The notes: generated by a model from the letters alone, not told the origin. A DNA stretch of 8,792 bases from an uncultured Erysipelotrichaceae bacterium (GCA_902796465.1 CADBPK010000081.1:1-8792); one strand, 5' to 3'; positions 1 through 7,550 are shown, counted from the first letter of the stretch. Numbers and translations: made by a program.

Positions 1-1
1 C

Positions 2-964
2 CAGCCGACGATGCGTCTTAATAAATTCACGGATATCCTGATGGGATCATCTACGTTTGAGGAATTCCTGCGGATCCTGAGCGGCATCGAAGCGATCTCC
101 CAGAGTGACCGCTATGTATTTGACCAGATCATTGTTCTGAAGGCACAGCTGGAAGAAGACAAAAAGGAAATGGAAGAGATCCAGAAATCGCTCGAGGAAG
201 CGGTAGCGGATCTGAACGATAAGAAAGCAGTTGTAGTGGCAGCGCAGAATGAACTGCTTGCGCTGAAATACAAAGCGCTCATGCTTGAAAAGGAAGCACA
301 GCAGCAGGCTGCCGAACTGGAAGCACAGGGCAACAAAGTAGCAGCGAATATCAAGGCGCTGAACGAACAGATGCAGAAGATCAGCGAACAGCTTGATTCC
401 GTCGTGTCGGCGAACGGATGGACCTATCCGGTGCCCGGTGCGTGGAAGTCCGCGGGAACCTGGTATTACTGGGGCGGCGGCGTACATCTGGGATATGATT
501 TCGCGGCGCCTGTAGGTACACCGATCTACGCAGTCGGGAACGGTGTCGTGATCAACCGGGCCGACGGCTGTCCGGCCGGTTATCTGGGATCCGGATGCGG
601 CTATCAGTACGGCGGATCGAGCGGCGGCGGCAACCAGGTATATCTGCTTACCATCATCAACGGCAATCTGTATGCGGTCAAATATCTGCATATGCTCGCC
701 GGTACGCCGATTGCGGCCGGTACGGTCGTTTCAGGCGGCACGAAGATCGGTGCTGTCGGAACATCGGGAAACAGCAGCGGACCGCACTGTCACATCGAAG
801 TATTCTATCTCGGTGACGGATCTAATTTTTCATACTATGCTAAGAACTGGAACGGCGACCTTGCATTTGGATGCGGATGGGGCTATGCCGCTTTGAACAG
901 ACGCTGTGAGAACGGCGTCGGCGCTCCGTGCCGGATCCGTCCGGAAACCGTATTCGGAGGATAA
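2..964 (+). CDS. PcsB/EnvC-like M23 peptidoglycan endopeptidase (5' end outside window)
   Basis: This is a secreted peptidoglycan hydrolase or hydrolase-type division factor. The frame is open to the window edge, and no ribosome binding site precedes the first ATG at 11. The text before and after that ATG reads like the middle of a PcsB/EnvC coiled-coil region, so the true start and signal peptide lie upstream. Numbering from ATG 11, residues 1-135 are charged, Glu/Lys/Gln-rich coiled coil. Residues 136-317 hold the M23 (LytM-type) metallopeptidase domain. Its zinc ligands are visible as H159 and D163 (HLGYD) and H261, with H227 (KYLHM) and H259 (PHCH) as the catalytic histidines, so the site looks intact. 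Relatives are activated by the FtsEX complex, and ftsE-ftsX often lie just upstream, but they are not visible here. Oddities are a Gly/Cys-rich insertion at about 186-208 and six cysteines (187, 196, 260, 288, 299, 307). The S41 peptidase gene starts 39 bases downstream with no terminator between. Confidence 0.9.
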   Translation, partial: QPTMRLNKFTDILMGSSTFEEFLRILSGIEAISQSDRYVFDQIIVLKAQLEEDKKEMEEIQKSLEEAVADLNDKKAVVVAAQNELLALKYKALMLEKEAQQQAAELEAQGNKVAANIKALNEQMQKISEQLDSVVSANGWTYPVPGAWKSAGTWYYWGGGVHLGYDFAAPVGTPIYAVGNGVVINRADGCPAGYLGSGCGYQYGGSSGGGNQVYLLTIINGNLYAVKYLHMLAGTPIAAGTVVSGGTKIGAVGTSGNSSGPHCHIEVFYLGDGSNFSYYAKNWNGDLAFGCGWGYAALNRRCENGVGAPCRIRPETVFGG

Positions 965-993
965 AGAAAATCCCGTGTCTATCAGGAATATTT

Positions 994-997
994 GGAG
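994..997 (+). promoter_or_regulatory. Ribosome binding site that decides the S41 peptidase start
   Basis: GGAG lies 6 bases before ATG 1004. It overlaps the alternative TTG start at 992, which itself has only AGGA (984-987) at 4 bases. This favours the ATG. Confidence 0.6.
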
Positions 998-1003
998 AAA
1001 TAT

Positions 1004-2560
1004 ATGAGCGAAAAACCGGAAGAGATCAGGGAAGAAGAGATCAATAACGAAGATACAATTCACCGGATCCGTCTGAAAAGACATCTTTGGCCGGATGAAG
1101 AAGAATTGCTCTCCCTGCAGAATAAAATAAAAAATCTGAGAGTGATCATGATCGTGCTGTGTGCATGCGCTTTAGTGCTGGGCTGGCTGCTCGGCAGTGT
1201 TCTGCCGGCACCTTCGCTTTCCTATATGCGCCAGGGAATTTCCACCGTGAAAAAAATGGATTCCAACAAGAAGATCGAATCCGTTATGGACATCATGGAA
1301 ACAGACTGGTATTTCGGGAAGGATATCGAAGGGCTGGATGAAAGACTGGAAACACAGGCTCTGAAAGCAATTACCAATAATGAGGAAGATCCGCATACGG
1401 ATTATCTTTCCAAAGAAGAAATCGACAGTTTTGTCCAGTCGATCAACCGGAATTTCACCGGTATCGGGGTTGAATTCATATCCAATGACGGCATCAATAT
1501 CGTGCAGAAAGTCTTCAAGAATTCACCGGCTGAAAAAGCAGGTGTGCTTGCGGGAGATATCATAAACAAAGTGGACGGTGTTTCCATGGAAGGCTCTGAC
1601 GCAGAACAGGTCAAGGCAGTTGTACAGGGAGATGAAGGCACAAGCGTGACCATAGAATTCCTGCGTGACGGGAAGCCTGTTACCCTGGATATCGTCAGGG
1701 GCAAGATCAGCGCTACTACTTTTGCGAAGATCATGGATTCCAATATCGGATATCTGGAACTGTATCAGTTCGGGGACGGGACACCGGAAGAAGCAAAGGC
1801 TTATCTGGATGAGTTCCGTGATAAGGGCATCCATAAGCTGATCATTGATCTGCGCGACAACGGCGGCGGATATCTGGATGTTCTGTGCAAGATCGCAGGA
1901 TACTTTGTGCCGGAAAAGTCTGTTGTTGTAAAACAGGAATACCGTGACGGCACCATCGTTGATTCCAAATCCACGGCATCACCGTATGAGAATTATGATG
2001 AGATAGTCATTCTGGTGAATGAGAATACAGCAAGTGCTTCCGAAATCTTTACATTGACCATGAAGGAACTGCGTGACGATGTCACTGTAGTCGGAAAGAA
2101 AACATACGGGAAGGGAACCGTTCAGATCACCCGTACTTTTGATGACGGATCTGCTCTGAAATATACCACTTCCAGATGGCTTTCCCCGTCAGGCGTTTCC
2201 ATCAACGGAACAGGTATAGAACCGGATGAGGAAGTCAACCTGCATGAAGTACTGACAATGCCGTACACAGACATGGAAGAAGGCGATTCCTATACGGTCG
2301 ATTCTGTCAGTGAATATGTGAGAACAGCACAGCTCGCGATGGATTATCTCGGATATGCGTCAGACCGCAAAGATGGATATTTCTCAGCTGCGACGGAACA
2401 AGCGCTGAAAAATTTCCAGCAGGACAAGGGACTGGAAGTGACCGGTGTGCTGGATGAAGGAACATATAAAACACTGATCTCCAATGTCGTTCTTGAGCAT
2501 TCAACGAACGAAGCACATGATCCGCAGCTGCAGCGGGCAAAGGAGCTGCTGAATGACTGA
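1004..2560 (+). CDS. S41 carboxyl-terminal processing peptidase with PDZ and peptidoglycan-binding domains
   Basis: This is a membrane-anchored serine protease of the CtpA/CtpB/Prc family, which trims or degrades extracytoplasmic proteins using a Ser-Lys dyad. I chose ATG 1004 (518 aa) because GGAG at 994-997 lies 6 bases before it. A TTG at 992 would add four residues and has a poorer site. In the 518-residue numbering, residues 1-45 are a charged cytoplasmic tail and about 46-68 a single transmembrane segment. A PDZ domain spans about 150-232, and the S41 core follows with RDNGGGY near 284-290. The dyad is Ser344 in TASASE and Lys370 in YGKGTVQ, with Gln374. A PG_binding_1-type domain lies at about 437-494 ([21 protein letters not shown]). 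The Ser-Lys spacing is 26, one more than the 25 I recall for Prc and CtpB. It sits between the M23 hydrolase and uvrB, so it may process the neighbouring hydrolase or another wall protein (inference). Confidence 0.93.
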   Translation: MSEKPEEIREEEINNEDTIHRIRLKRHLWPDEEELLSLQNKIKNLRVIMIVLCACALVLGWLLGSVLPAPSLSYMRQGISTVKKMDSNKKIESVMDIMETDWYFGKDIEGLDERLETQALKAITNNEEDPHTDYLSKEEIDSFVQSINRNFTGIGVEFISNDGINIVQKVFKNSPAEKAGVLAGDIINKVDGVSMEGSDAEQVKAVVQGDEGTSVTIEFLRDGKPVTLDIVRGKISATTFAKIMDSNIGYLELYQFGDGTPEEAKAYLDEFRDKGIHKLIIDLRDNGGGYLDVLCKIAGYFVPEKSVVVKQEYRDGTIVDSKSTASPYENYDEIVILVNENTASASEIFTLTMKELRDDVTVVGKKTYGKGTVQITRTFDDGSALKYTTSRWLSPSGVSINGTGIEPDEEVNLHEVLTMPYTDMEEGDSYTVDSVSEYVRTAQLAMDYLGYASDRKDGYFSAATEQALKNFQQDKGLEVTGVLDEGTYKTLISNVVLEHSTNEAHDPQLQRAKELLND

Positions 2561-4526
2561 GCGGTTTGAACTGGTATCGGAGTTCAGGCCGACAGGCGAT
2601 CAGCCGGAAGCCATCGCGCAGCTGGTCGAAGGACTGAAGCAGGGCAAAAAGGAACAGGTACTGGAAGGCGCAACCGGAACAGGCAAAACGTTCACGATGG
2701 CCAATGTCATTGCGGCCGTTAATAAGCCGACGCTGGTATTCTCCCACAACAAGACACTGGCAGGTCAGCTGTATGCGGAGTTCAAGGAACTGTTTCCCCA
2801 TAACCGGGTGGAGTATTTCGTATCCAATTTTGATTACTATCAGCCGGAAGCCTATGTGCCCAAGAATGACATGTATATCGAAAAGACAGCGGCGATCAAC
2901 GAGGAACTGGATATGTTCCGGGAATCGGCGCTGAATTCCCTGATCGAAAGAAGAGATACGATCGTTGTCGCGAGTGTAGCCTGCATTTACGCGGCGAGTG
3001 ATCCGGAACAATATAAGGATATGTTCTTTACGATCCGCGTCGGGGAGGAATATGACCGGAATGACCTGATGCGGCGGTTTATTGCGCTTCAGTATGTGCG
3101 TAATGATATGGAACAGTCACGCGGAACGATCCGTGTGCGCGGGGATGTGATCGAGATCACTCCCTCCTATACAGATGCTTTCAATATCCGCATAGAGATG
3201 TTTGGGGATGAGATCGACAGGATTTCCGAAATCGAACCTCTGACAGGCAAGACGATACAGGCATATCAGTTCTACAATATCTTTCCGGCCAGCGGTTATG
3301 CCCGCAGCAAAGCTACCATGGACCGTGCCTGTGACGCCATTGAAGCGGAACTGGAAGAACGGCTTGCCTATTTTGAAAAAGAGGGAAAACTGCTGGAAAA
3401 GGAAAGGCTGGAACAGCGGACCCGGTTTGATCTGGAATCCCTGCGGGAAAACGGATACTGCGCGGGAATTGAAAACTATTCCATGCACATCGACGGACGT
3501 GTGCCCGGCCAGAGGCCGTATAACCTGTTTGATTATTTTCCCGATGACTTCCTGATGATCGTGGATGAATCACACGTATCCCTGCCGCAGATCAGGGGCA
3601 TGTACAACGGAGACCGCCAGCGCAAGGAGACACTTGTGCAGTATGGATTCCGTCTGCCGTCCGCCCTGGACAACCGGCCGATGCGTTTTGATGAATACGA
3701 AACGATGATCAACCAGGTCATCTACTGCAGCGCCACACCGGGTGATTATGAACTGGATCATGTTCATCATCAGGTCGTGGAACAGATCATCCGTCCGACC
3801 GGTCTTCTGGATCCGGTCATTACCCTGAAGCCTACCCATGGCCAGATCGATGATATCTGCATGGAGCTGGACAAGCGCATTGCCCGCGGTGAAAGGGTGC
3901 TGATCACAACACTGACAGTACGGATGGCGGAGGACCTGACCGATTATCTGAAACAGAGAAGCTACAAGGTAGCTTATCTGCATCATGAGACGAAAACACT
4001 TGAAAGGACGGAGATCATCCGTGATCTGCGTCTGGGCAAAGTGGATGTGATCGTCGGCATCAACCTCCTGAGGGAAGGTCTTGATATTCCCGAAGTATCC
4101 CTCGTCTGCATCCTGGATGCGGACAAGGAAGGATTCCTGCGTTCGGAACGTTCCCTGATCCAGACGATCGGGCGTGCTGCCCGGAATGAGAACGGGGAAG
4201 TCATCATGTACGCTGACAACATCACGGATTCCATGCGGAAGGCCATTGACGAGACCAACCGGCGCCGGGGTATCCAGGAGAAATACAACCATGATCACGG
4301 CATTACGCCCCATACGGTCAGAAAGCAGATCTCCGAGGCGATCCGCGGCAAGGAAACCAAGGAAATGGCAGCGAAGTACATGAAGAAAAAATCCAGACTT
4401 GCGCAGAAGGATTTTGACAAGCTGATCCATGATATGGAAAAGGAAATGCGCGAAGCCGCCGCAACACTGGATTTCGAAAGAGCTGCCCAGCTCAGGGATA
4501 TGATCTTCGAACTGAAATCGGAATAA
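2553..4526 (+). CDS. uvrB: UvrABC excinuclease subunit B
   Basis: UvrB is the damage-verifying helicase-like subunit of nucleotide excision repair. It is loaded by UvrA, clamps the damaged strand and recruits UvrC. At 657 aa it is full length for the family. Visible parts are the Walker A motif GATGTGKT (39-46) and the beta-hairpin start [12 protein letters not shown], with Tyr95 and Tyr96 at the same numbers as in well-studied UvrBs. Motif II is DESH (338-341) and motif VI is TIGRAARN (538-545). A C-terminal UVR domain, which binds UvrC, lies at about 622-657. The start is supported by AAAGGAG at 2539-2545, 7 bases upstream. The ATG lies inside the end of the S41 peptidase gene (8-base overlap), which implies co-transcription and probably translational coupling. 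A terminator follows at once, and uvrA, the usual next gene in many Bacillota, is not there. Confidence 0.99.
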   Translation: MTERFELVSEFRPTGDQPEAIAQLVEGLKQGKKEQVLEGATGTGKTFTMANVIAAVNKPTLVFSHNKTLAGQLYAEFKELFPHNRVEYFVSNFDYYQPEAYVPKNDMYIEKTAAINEELDMFRESALNSLIERRDTIVVASVACIYAASDPEQYKDMFFTIRVGEEYDRNDLMRRFIALQYVRNDMEQSRGTIRVRGDVIEITPSYTDAFNIRIEMFGDEIDRISEIEPLTGKTIQAYQFYNIFPASGYARSKATMDRACDAIEAELEERLAYFEKEGKLLEKERLEQRTRFDLESLRENGYCAGIENYSMHIDGRVPGQRPYNLFDYFPDDFLMIVDESHVSLPQIRGMYNGDRQRKETLVQYGFRLPSALDNRPMRFDEYETMINQVIYCSATPGDYELDHVHHQVVEQIIRPTGLLDPVITLKPTHGQIDDICMELDKRIARGERVLITTLTVRMAEDLTDYLKQRSYKVAYLHHETKTLERTEIIRDLRLGKVDVIVGINLLREGLDIPEVSLVCILDADKEGFLRSERSLIQTIGRAARNENGEVIMYADNITDSMRKAIDETNRRRGIQEKYNHDHGITPHTVRKQISEAIRGKETKEMAAKYMKKKSRLAQKDFDKLIHDMEKEMREAAATLDFERAAQLRDMIFELKSE

Positions 4527-4533
4527 GACCATG

Positions 4534-4583
4534 AAAAAAATCAGGGTACGGCACAGTTGTAACTGTGTCATACCCTGATTTTT
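4534..4583. terminator. Bidirectional intrinsic terminator between uvrB and the small membrane protein gene
   Basis: TCAGGGTA (4541-4548) pairs with TACCCTGA (4571-4578). After one C/A mismatch the stem continues as GGCACAGTT (4550-4558) with AACTGTGTC (4561-4569), including one G-U pair, around a tiny loop. The stem is flanked by seven A on the left and five T on the right, so it ends with a U-run in either direction. It lies 8 bases after the uvrB stop and 11 bases beyond the stop of the opposing gene, serving two convergent operons. Confidence 0.95.
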
Positions 4584-4593
4584 ATTTTGCCGG

Positions 4594-4764
4594 TTACTTC
4601 TTCTGTGTGAAGTACTGGTACAGATAATATGCGCAGGCCGCGATCAGTGCGATGAAGACTACGTTTGTAAGCAGGTTCAGCGCAATATGGAACAGACGCG
4701 GCAGAAGCTTGAGAATAATCCATAATACGGCAAGGCCGCCTAATACTGTTTTCCAGTTTTCCAT
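4594..4764 (-). CDS. Small membrane protein of unknown function (56 aa), last gene of the AlaT/AlaR-like operon
   Basis: I do not recognise a family. The minus-strand ORF begins MENWKTVLGG and ends QYFTQKK. A perfect AGGAGG at 4771-4776 sits 6 bases before the ATG, which strongly supports real translation. The protein is mostly hydrophobic: about residues 6-22 and 27-50 could form two short membrane helices joined by a basic turn (KLLPRLFH), with a Lys-Lys end. There is no cleavable signal peptide and no metal-binding or catalytic motif. It starts 17 bases after the stop of the Lrp-type regulator with no terminator between, so it is probably co-transcribed with the regulator and the aminotransferase, and it ends at the shared hairpin terminator. 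A link to alanine metabolism or transport rests only on this position. Confidence 0.82.
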   Translation of the reverse strand: MENWKTVLGGLAVLWIILKLLPRLFHIALNLLTNVVFIALIAACAYYLYQYFTQKK

Positions 4765-4781
4765 GTAAAACCTCCTGTTAT

Positions 4782-5273
4782 TTATGCGGACACGGGCAGA
4801 CGGTCATCCAGGACTTCTTCCGGGATGTTCATCGTAACACCGTTGACTTTGTATTTTTTGAGGACGAACATTGTGACAGTAGCAGTGACACCTTCGATCG
4901 GGGCAAGTTTGTCGCCGACAAAATCGGCTACTTCCCGCATCGTTCTGGCATTCAGGCTCAGCAGGAATTCAGACGTGCCGCTGACAAGGTATAAGGAACT
5001 GACTTCCGGGAATTTCGCTAAGCGCTCGGCAATGGCATCATAGCCTTTGCCTCTCTGCGGTTTGGCACTGACACCGATGAACGCGTCCACGTGGTCAACG
5101 TTGGTGTTGTCCCAGTTGATCACGGTATGGTATCCGCAGATGATCTTTTTATCTTCCAGGCTCTTTTTTGTTTTTTCCACTTCCTCAAGACTTTCCCCGA
5201 GAATATCCGCCAGGTCCGTGACGGTTGCGCGCGGGTTTTCGCTCAAGAGATCCAGCAGCTGCATTGCATTCAT
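4782..5273 (-). CDS. Lrp/AsnC-family transcriptional regulator (AlaR-like)
   Basis: This is a DNA-binding regulator that senses an amino acid. Of its 163 aa, residues 5-48 form the winged helix-turn-helix (TVTDLADILGESLEEVEK in the middle). Residues 62-140 form the RAM/AsnC effector-binding and oligomerisation domain (VDAFIGVSA, SGTSEFLLSL, TVTMFVLKKYK). In the usual Gly-x-x-Asp-Tyr pocket motif this protein has Gly-Thr-Ser-Glu-Phe. A tail of about 20 residues follows. The ATG directly follows the aminotransferase stop codon (0 bases between), and GGGAGGT at 5281-5287 lies inside the end of that gene, 7 bases upstream, so the two are probably translationally coupled. In Bacillus subtilis an Lrp-type gene (alaR, formerly yugG) pairs with the aminotransferase alaT (yugH). 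The same pairing here suggests it regulates its own operon in response to alanine, which is inference. Confidence 0.9.
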   Translation of the reverse strand: MNAMQLLDLLSENPRATVTDLADILGESLEEVEKTKKSLEDKKIICGYHTVINWDNTNVDHVDAFIGVSAKPQRGKGYDAIAERLAKFPEVSSLYLVSGTSEFLLSLNARTMREVADFVGDKLAPIEGVTATVTMFVLKKYKVNGVTMNIPEEVLDDRLPVSA

Positions 5274-6449
5274 TTACTTTACCTCCCTGTGTTCCTTCAG
5301 AAATTCTTCGATCCGTTTCATCGCTTCACGCAGATGATCGATGCTGTAAGCATAACTGATCCGGGCAAATCCTTCACCGCAGGCGCCGAAGGCATTGCCG
5401 GGTATGATCGCGACATGCTTTTCCTGCAGAAGTGCTTCGCAGAATTCATCGCTGGTCATGCCGTAACCCGTGATGTTCGGGAATACGTAGAATGCCCCGC
5501 GTGGTTCAAATGTTTTAAGTCCCATTTCATTGAGCTTCCTGACACAGTACTTTCTCCGTATATCATACTGTCTGCGCATGTACTCGATATCATCATCGCA
5601 GTCCTTCAGGGCGGTGATCGACCCGTACTGGGATGTGGTCGGGGCTGACATGATGCAGCTCTGATGGATCTTGGTCATCGCGCTGATCAGCGGTTCCGGA
5701 CCGACTGCGTAGCCCATGCGCCATCCGGTCATGGAGTAGGTTTTGGAGAAGCCGTTGATCACGATGGTCTTGTCACGCATGCCCGGGAATGCCGCGATGG
5801 ATTCATGGCGGTATCCGTAGGTCAGTTCGGAGTAGATCTCATCCGACAGGACGATGATGTCCTTATCTTTCAGAACGGCTGCGATCTGTTCGAGATCTTC
5901 ATGATGCAGGACCGCGCCGGTCGGGTTGTTGGGATAGCCCAGCACAAGTATCTTTGTTTTCGGGGTGATGGCCTTTTCGATCTGTTCTGCCGTGATGCGG
6001 AAATCATTTTCCGCTTTCGCAGCAATCGGGACAGGCACCCCGTGCGTCAGTGTGGTGATCGGATCGTAACAGACAAAACAGGGTTCAGGAATGATGACTT
6101 CATCTCCCGGTTCCACAAGCGCCCGTATGGCCAGGTCGATTGCTTCGCTGCCGCCGACAGTGACGAGCACTTCGCGGCTTGCATAGCGCAGTCCGTACTT
6201 GCGGTACAGCCAGTGACAGATCTCTTCCCGCAGTTCTTTCAGCCCTGCATTGGCAGTATACTTCGTGCGGCCGGTCTCCAGCGAATGGACAGCGGCATCA
6301 CGAATATCCCACGGTGTCTGAAAATCGGGCTCACCGACACCGAGACTGATGCATTCCGGCATCTCCGACACCAGATCAAAGAAGCGCCGGATCCCGGACG
6401 GACGCATCTGTTTCGCGGCCGATGAAAGCAGTTCATCATAATTTCGCAT
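5274..6449 (-). CDS. Class I/II PLP-dependent aminotransferase (AlaT-like)
   Basis: This is a cytosolic fold-type I aminotransferase of 391 aa, probably moving amino groups between glutamate or alanine and 2-oxo acids. Visible motifs are GVGEPDFQTP (37-46), the YTANAGL substrate region (64-70), the PNNPTG loop (173-178), DEIY (203-206) and the cofactor-binding SKTYSMTGWRMGY, with Schiff-base Lys236 and Arg244. Arg363 in ARISYA would hold the substrate carboxylate. The start is set by GGAGGAG at 6457-6463, 7 bases upstream. The protein resembles the group that contains B. subtilis AlaT (YugH), and the Lrp-type gene directly downstream supports that assignment. Aspartate or broader specificity cannot be excluded from sequence alone, so I give no symbol. 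It is the first gene of a three-gene operon with its own promoter. Confidence 0.93.
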   Translation of the reverse strand: MRNYDELLSSAAKQMRPSGIRRFFDLVSEMPECISLGVGEPDFQTPWDIRDAAVHSLETGRTKYTANAGLKELREEICHWLYRKYGLRYASREVLVTVGGSEAIDLAIRALVEPGDEVIIPEPCFVCYDPITTLTHGVPVPIAAKAENDFRITAEQIEKAITPKTKILVLGYPNNPTGAVLHHEDLEQIAAVLKDKDIIVLSDEIYSELTYGYRHESIAAFPGMRDKTIVINGFSKTYSMTGWRMGYAVGPEPLISAMTKIHQSCIMSAPTTSQYGSITALKDCDDDIEYMRRQYDIRRKYCVRKLNEMGLKTFEPRGAFYVFPNITGYGMTSDEFCEALLQEKHVAIIPGNAFGACGEGFARISYAYSIDHLREAMKRIEEFLKEHREVK

Positions 6450-6463
6450 ATGCGCTCTCCTCC

Positions 6464-6482
6464 GTATATTCCATAATTATAC
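6464..6482. promoter_or_regulatory. Imperfect palindrome over the AlaT-like promoter, candidate operator
   Basis: GTATA (6464-6468) and TATAC (6478-6482) form an inverted repeat with a 9-base, mostly AT centre and one further matched pair (6470/6476). The 19-base element covers the -10 hexamer and the expected transcription start. Lrp-family proteins bind AT-centred imperfect palindromes of about this size, so it could be the operator for the downstream regulator. Five-base half-sites in AT-rich DNA can arise by chance. Confidence 0.35.
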
Positions 6483-6503
6483 TCTTACTGATGTGAAAAA
6501 CAA
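6476..6503 (-). promoter_or_regulatory. Sigma-A type promoter of the AlaT-like operon
   Basis: On the minus strand a perfect -10 TATAAT (6476-6481) is preceded, after 16 bases, by TTGTTT (6498-6503), a partial -35 match. Transcription would start near 6469, a few bases before the GGAGGAG ribosome binding site. It lies between the terminator of the preceding gene and the aminotransferase start, where a promoter is needed. Confidence 0.7.
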
Positions 6504-6509
6504 AACCGT

Positions 6510-6535
6510 AAAAAAGACCGGATCGGTATCCGGTC
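6510..6535 (-). terminator. Intrinsic terminator of the D-amino acid transaminase-like gene
   Basis: GACCGGAT (6516-6523) and ATCCGGTC (6528-6535) form a perfect 8-base-pair stem around a four-base loop. On the minus strand it is followed by six T (6510-6515). The hairpin begins 7 bases after the stop codon of the transaminase gene. The opposite orientation lacks a T-run. Confidence 0.92.
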
Positions 6536-6542
6536 ATTTATC

Positions 6543-7397
6543 TTAAAGTTTCCAGCCTGTTTCGCGGAAAATGCGGTCAAAATATGCTTTCTGGATCTTC
6601 CGGAACAGTTCACGGTCCTTCATCCCGACCGGTCTGCCGTTAAATGTATCCGCGGCAGCGCAGATCTTCGTGGTGGAACAGACGATGACCTCGTCCGCAT
6701 CTTTGAATTCATCCATGGTGATATTCCGTTCTTCCCGCGGTATGCCGAGTTCCTCAGCCGCTTCAAAGATGTGTTTGCGCGTGATGGAAGGGAGGATCCA
6801 TTCATTCTGCACCGGACCGATCAGGGTTCCGTCCTTCAGGATCAGGATGGAACTGTGCGCGCCTTCGGTCATATATTCACCGCGGTGAAAAACGATCTCA
6901 TCGCAGCCTGCTTCTTCCCCGCGCTGTGCCGCAAGTACATTCGGAATCAGGTTCAGGGTCTTTATATTACAGTGAAGAAAACGGGTATCTTCAATATCAG
7001 TCAGCTTCAGCGGGATGGAATAATCGAGTGCCTTCATCGGTGTGACCGTGATCAGCAGGGTGGGCTTCTGGTCTCCCTTCGGGAAAATATGACTGCGTCT
7101 GCAGTTGGCACGGGATGACTGCCAGTAGACCGCTGCGGCTTCTTCGCTTTCTGCCGCGTCCAGACATTTCTGCAGCTCTGCTTTCAGTTCTTCCCGCGTA
7201 AGGGGGAATTTGATTTCCAGCATACTGCAGGAACGATAGAAACGGTCCAGATGGTCATCCAGGGCAAAAAAGGTTCCTTTCCAGGCGGAAGCGACATCAT
7301 ATACACCGTCCCCGAAAAACAGGGCACGGTCCTGCATCGGGATCTCCATTTCGTTCAGATTTCCCATTTTTCCGTTGTAATATCCGATTTCTCTCAT
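6543..7397 (-). CDS. dat: Class IV aminotransferase, probably D-amino acid transaminase
   Basis: This is a PLP-dependent fold-type IV transaminase of 284 aa. D-amino acid transaminase converts D-alanine and 2-oxoglutarate to pyruvate and D-glutamate, a peptidoglycan precursor. Visible features are YYNGK near the start, MQDRALFFGDGVYDV (21-35), HLDRFYRS (49-56) and the cofactor Lys146 in NIKTLNLIPNVLAAQ, followed by Glu178 in TEGAHSSI and STTKI. The Arg101-x-His103 pair followed by Phe-Pro matches the carboxylate-holding Arg98/His100 of the Bacillus sp. YM-1 enzyme, which favours this over branched-chain aminotransferase or aminodeoxychorismate lyase. The surrounding segment (SSRANCRRSHIFP) differs from the usual TRGxAPRxHxFP, so substrate range is uncertain. 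AAGGAG at 7406-7411 sets the start. The gene appears monocistronic, with a terminator before the next operon, and is divergent from rpsF. Confidence 0.83.
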   Translation of the reverse strand: MREIGYYNGKMGNLNEMEIPMQDRALFFGDGVYDVASAWKGTFFALDDHLDRFYRSCSMLEIKFPLTREELKAELQKCLDAAESEEAAAVYWQSSRANCRRSHIFPKGDQKPTLLITVTPMKALDYSIPLKLTDIEDTRFLHCNIKTLNLIPNVLAAQRGEEAGCDEIVFHRGEYMTEGAHSSILILKDGTLIGPVQNEWILPSITRKHIFEAAEELGIPREERNITMDEFKDADEVIVCSTTKICAAADTFNGRPVGMKDRELFRKIQKAYFDRIFRETGWKL

Positions 7398-7493
7398 GAT
7401 TTTTTCTCCTTCCCAAAATTGTAATACGCATCAGGGGAAAGTGCCATAAGGAATATACGGCATATAAACTGAATGATATAAAGGAAAATAATA

Positions 7494-7515
7494 AGTAATA
7501 TAAAAATATATTATT
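7494..7515. repeat. AT-rich inverted repeat next to the rpsF promoter
   Basis: TAATATA (7496-7502) and TATATTA (7507-7513) are perfect inverted arms around AAAA, extendable by a G-T and an A-T pair to 7494-7515. The right arm touches the proposed -35 (7514-7519). There is no GC pair, so it would not work as a terminator. It may act as an UP-like element or a protein site, or simply be AT-rich chance. Confidence 0.55.
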
Positions 7516-7542
7516 GCCTTCCCACTTAAAAACTGATAATAT
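7514..7542 (+). promoter_or_regulatory. Promoter of rpsF-ssb-rpsR
   Basis: TTGCCT (7514-7519) as -35 is followed, after exactly 17 bases, by TAATAT (7537-7542) as -10, with an extended TG at 7534-7535. Transcription would begin near 7549, just before the leader hairpins. GATAAT at 7535-7540 (15-base spacing) is an alternative -10. Confidence 0.62.
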
Positions 7543-7550
7543 TATCGGGC

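Noticed and set aside
992..1003. TTG 992 as start of the S41 peptidase
   Set aside because: ATG 1004 has a better-spaced GGAG; the TTG adds only four residues.
3570..4571. Long 333-codon minus-strand frame opposite uvrB
   Set aside because: It is an antisense shadow of a highly conserved uvrB, with no ribosome binding site or recognisable motif, and it reads through the terminator.
4531..4578. Tiny plus-strand ORF of 15 codons after uvrB starting ATG AAA AAA ATC
   Set aside because: It lies wholly within the terminator hairpin and has no ribosome binding site.
5664..6425. Plus-strand 253-codon frame opposite the AlaT-like gene
   Set aside because: It is the complement of a conserved aminotransferase reading frame and shows no family motif.
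7418..7446. Minus-strand TACAAT with TGGCAC 17 bases upstream as promoter of the transaminase gene
   Set aside because: The -35 matches at only two positions and the implied start would fall on the ribosome binding site. The true promoter of that gene in 7412-7500 is not resolved.
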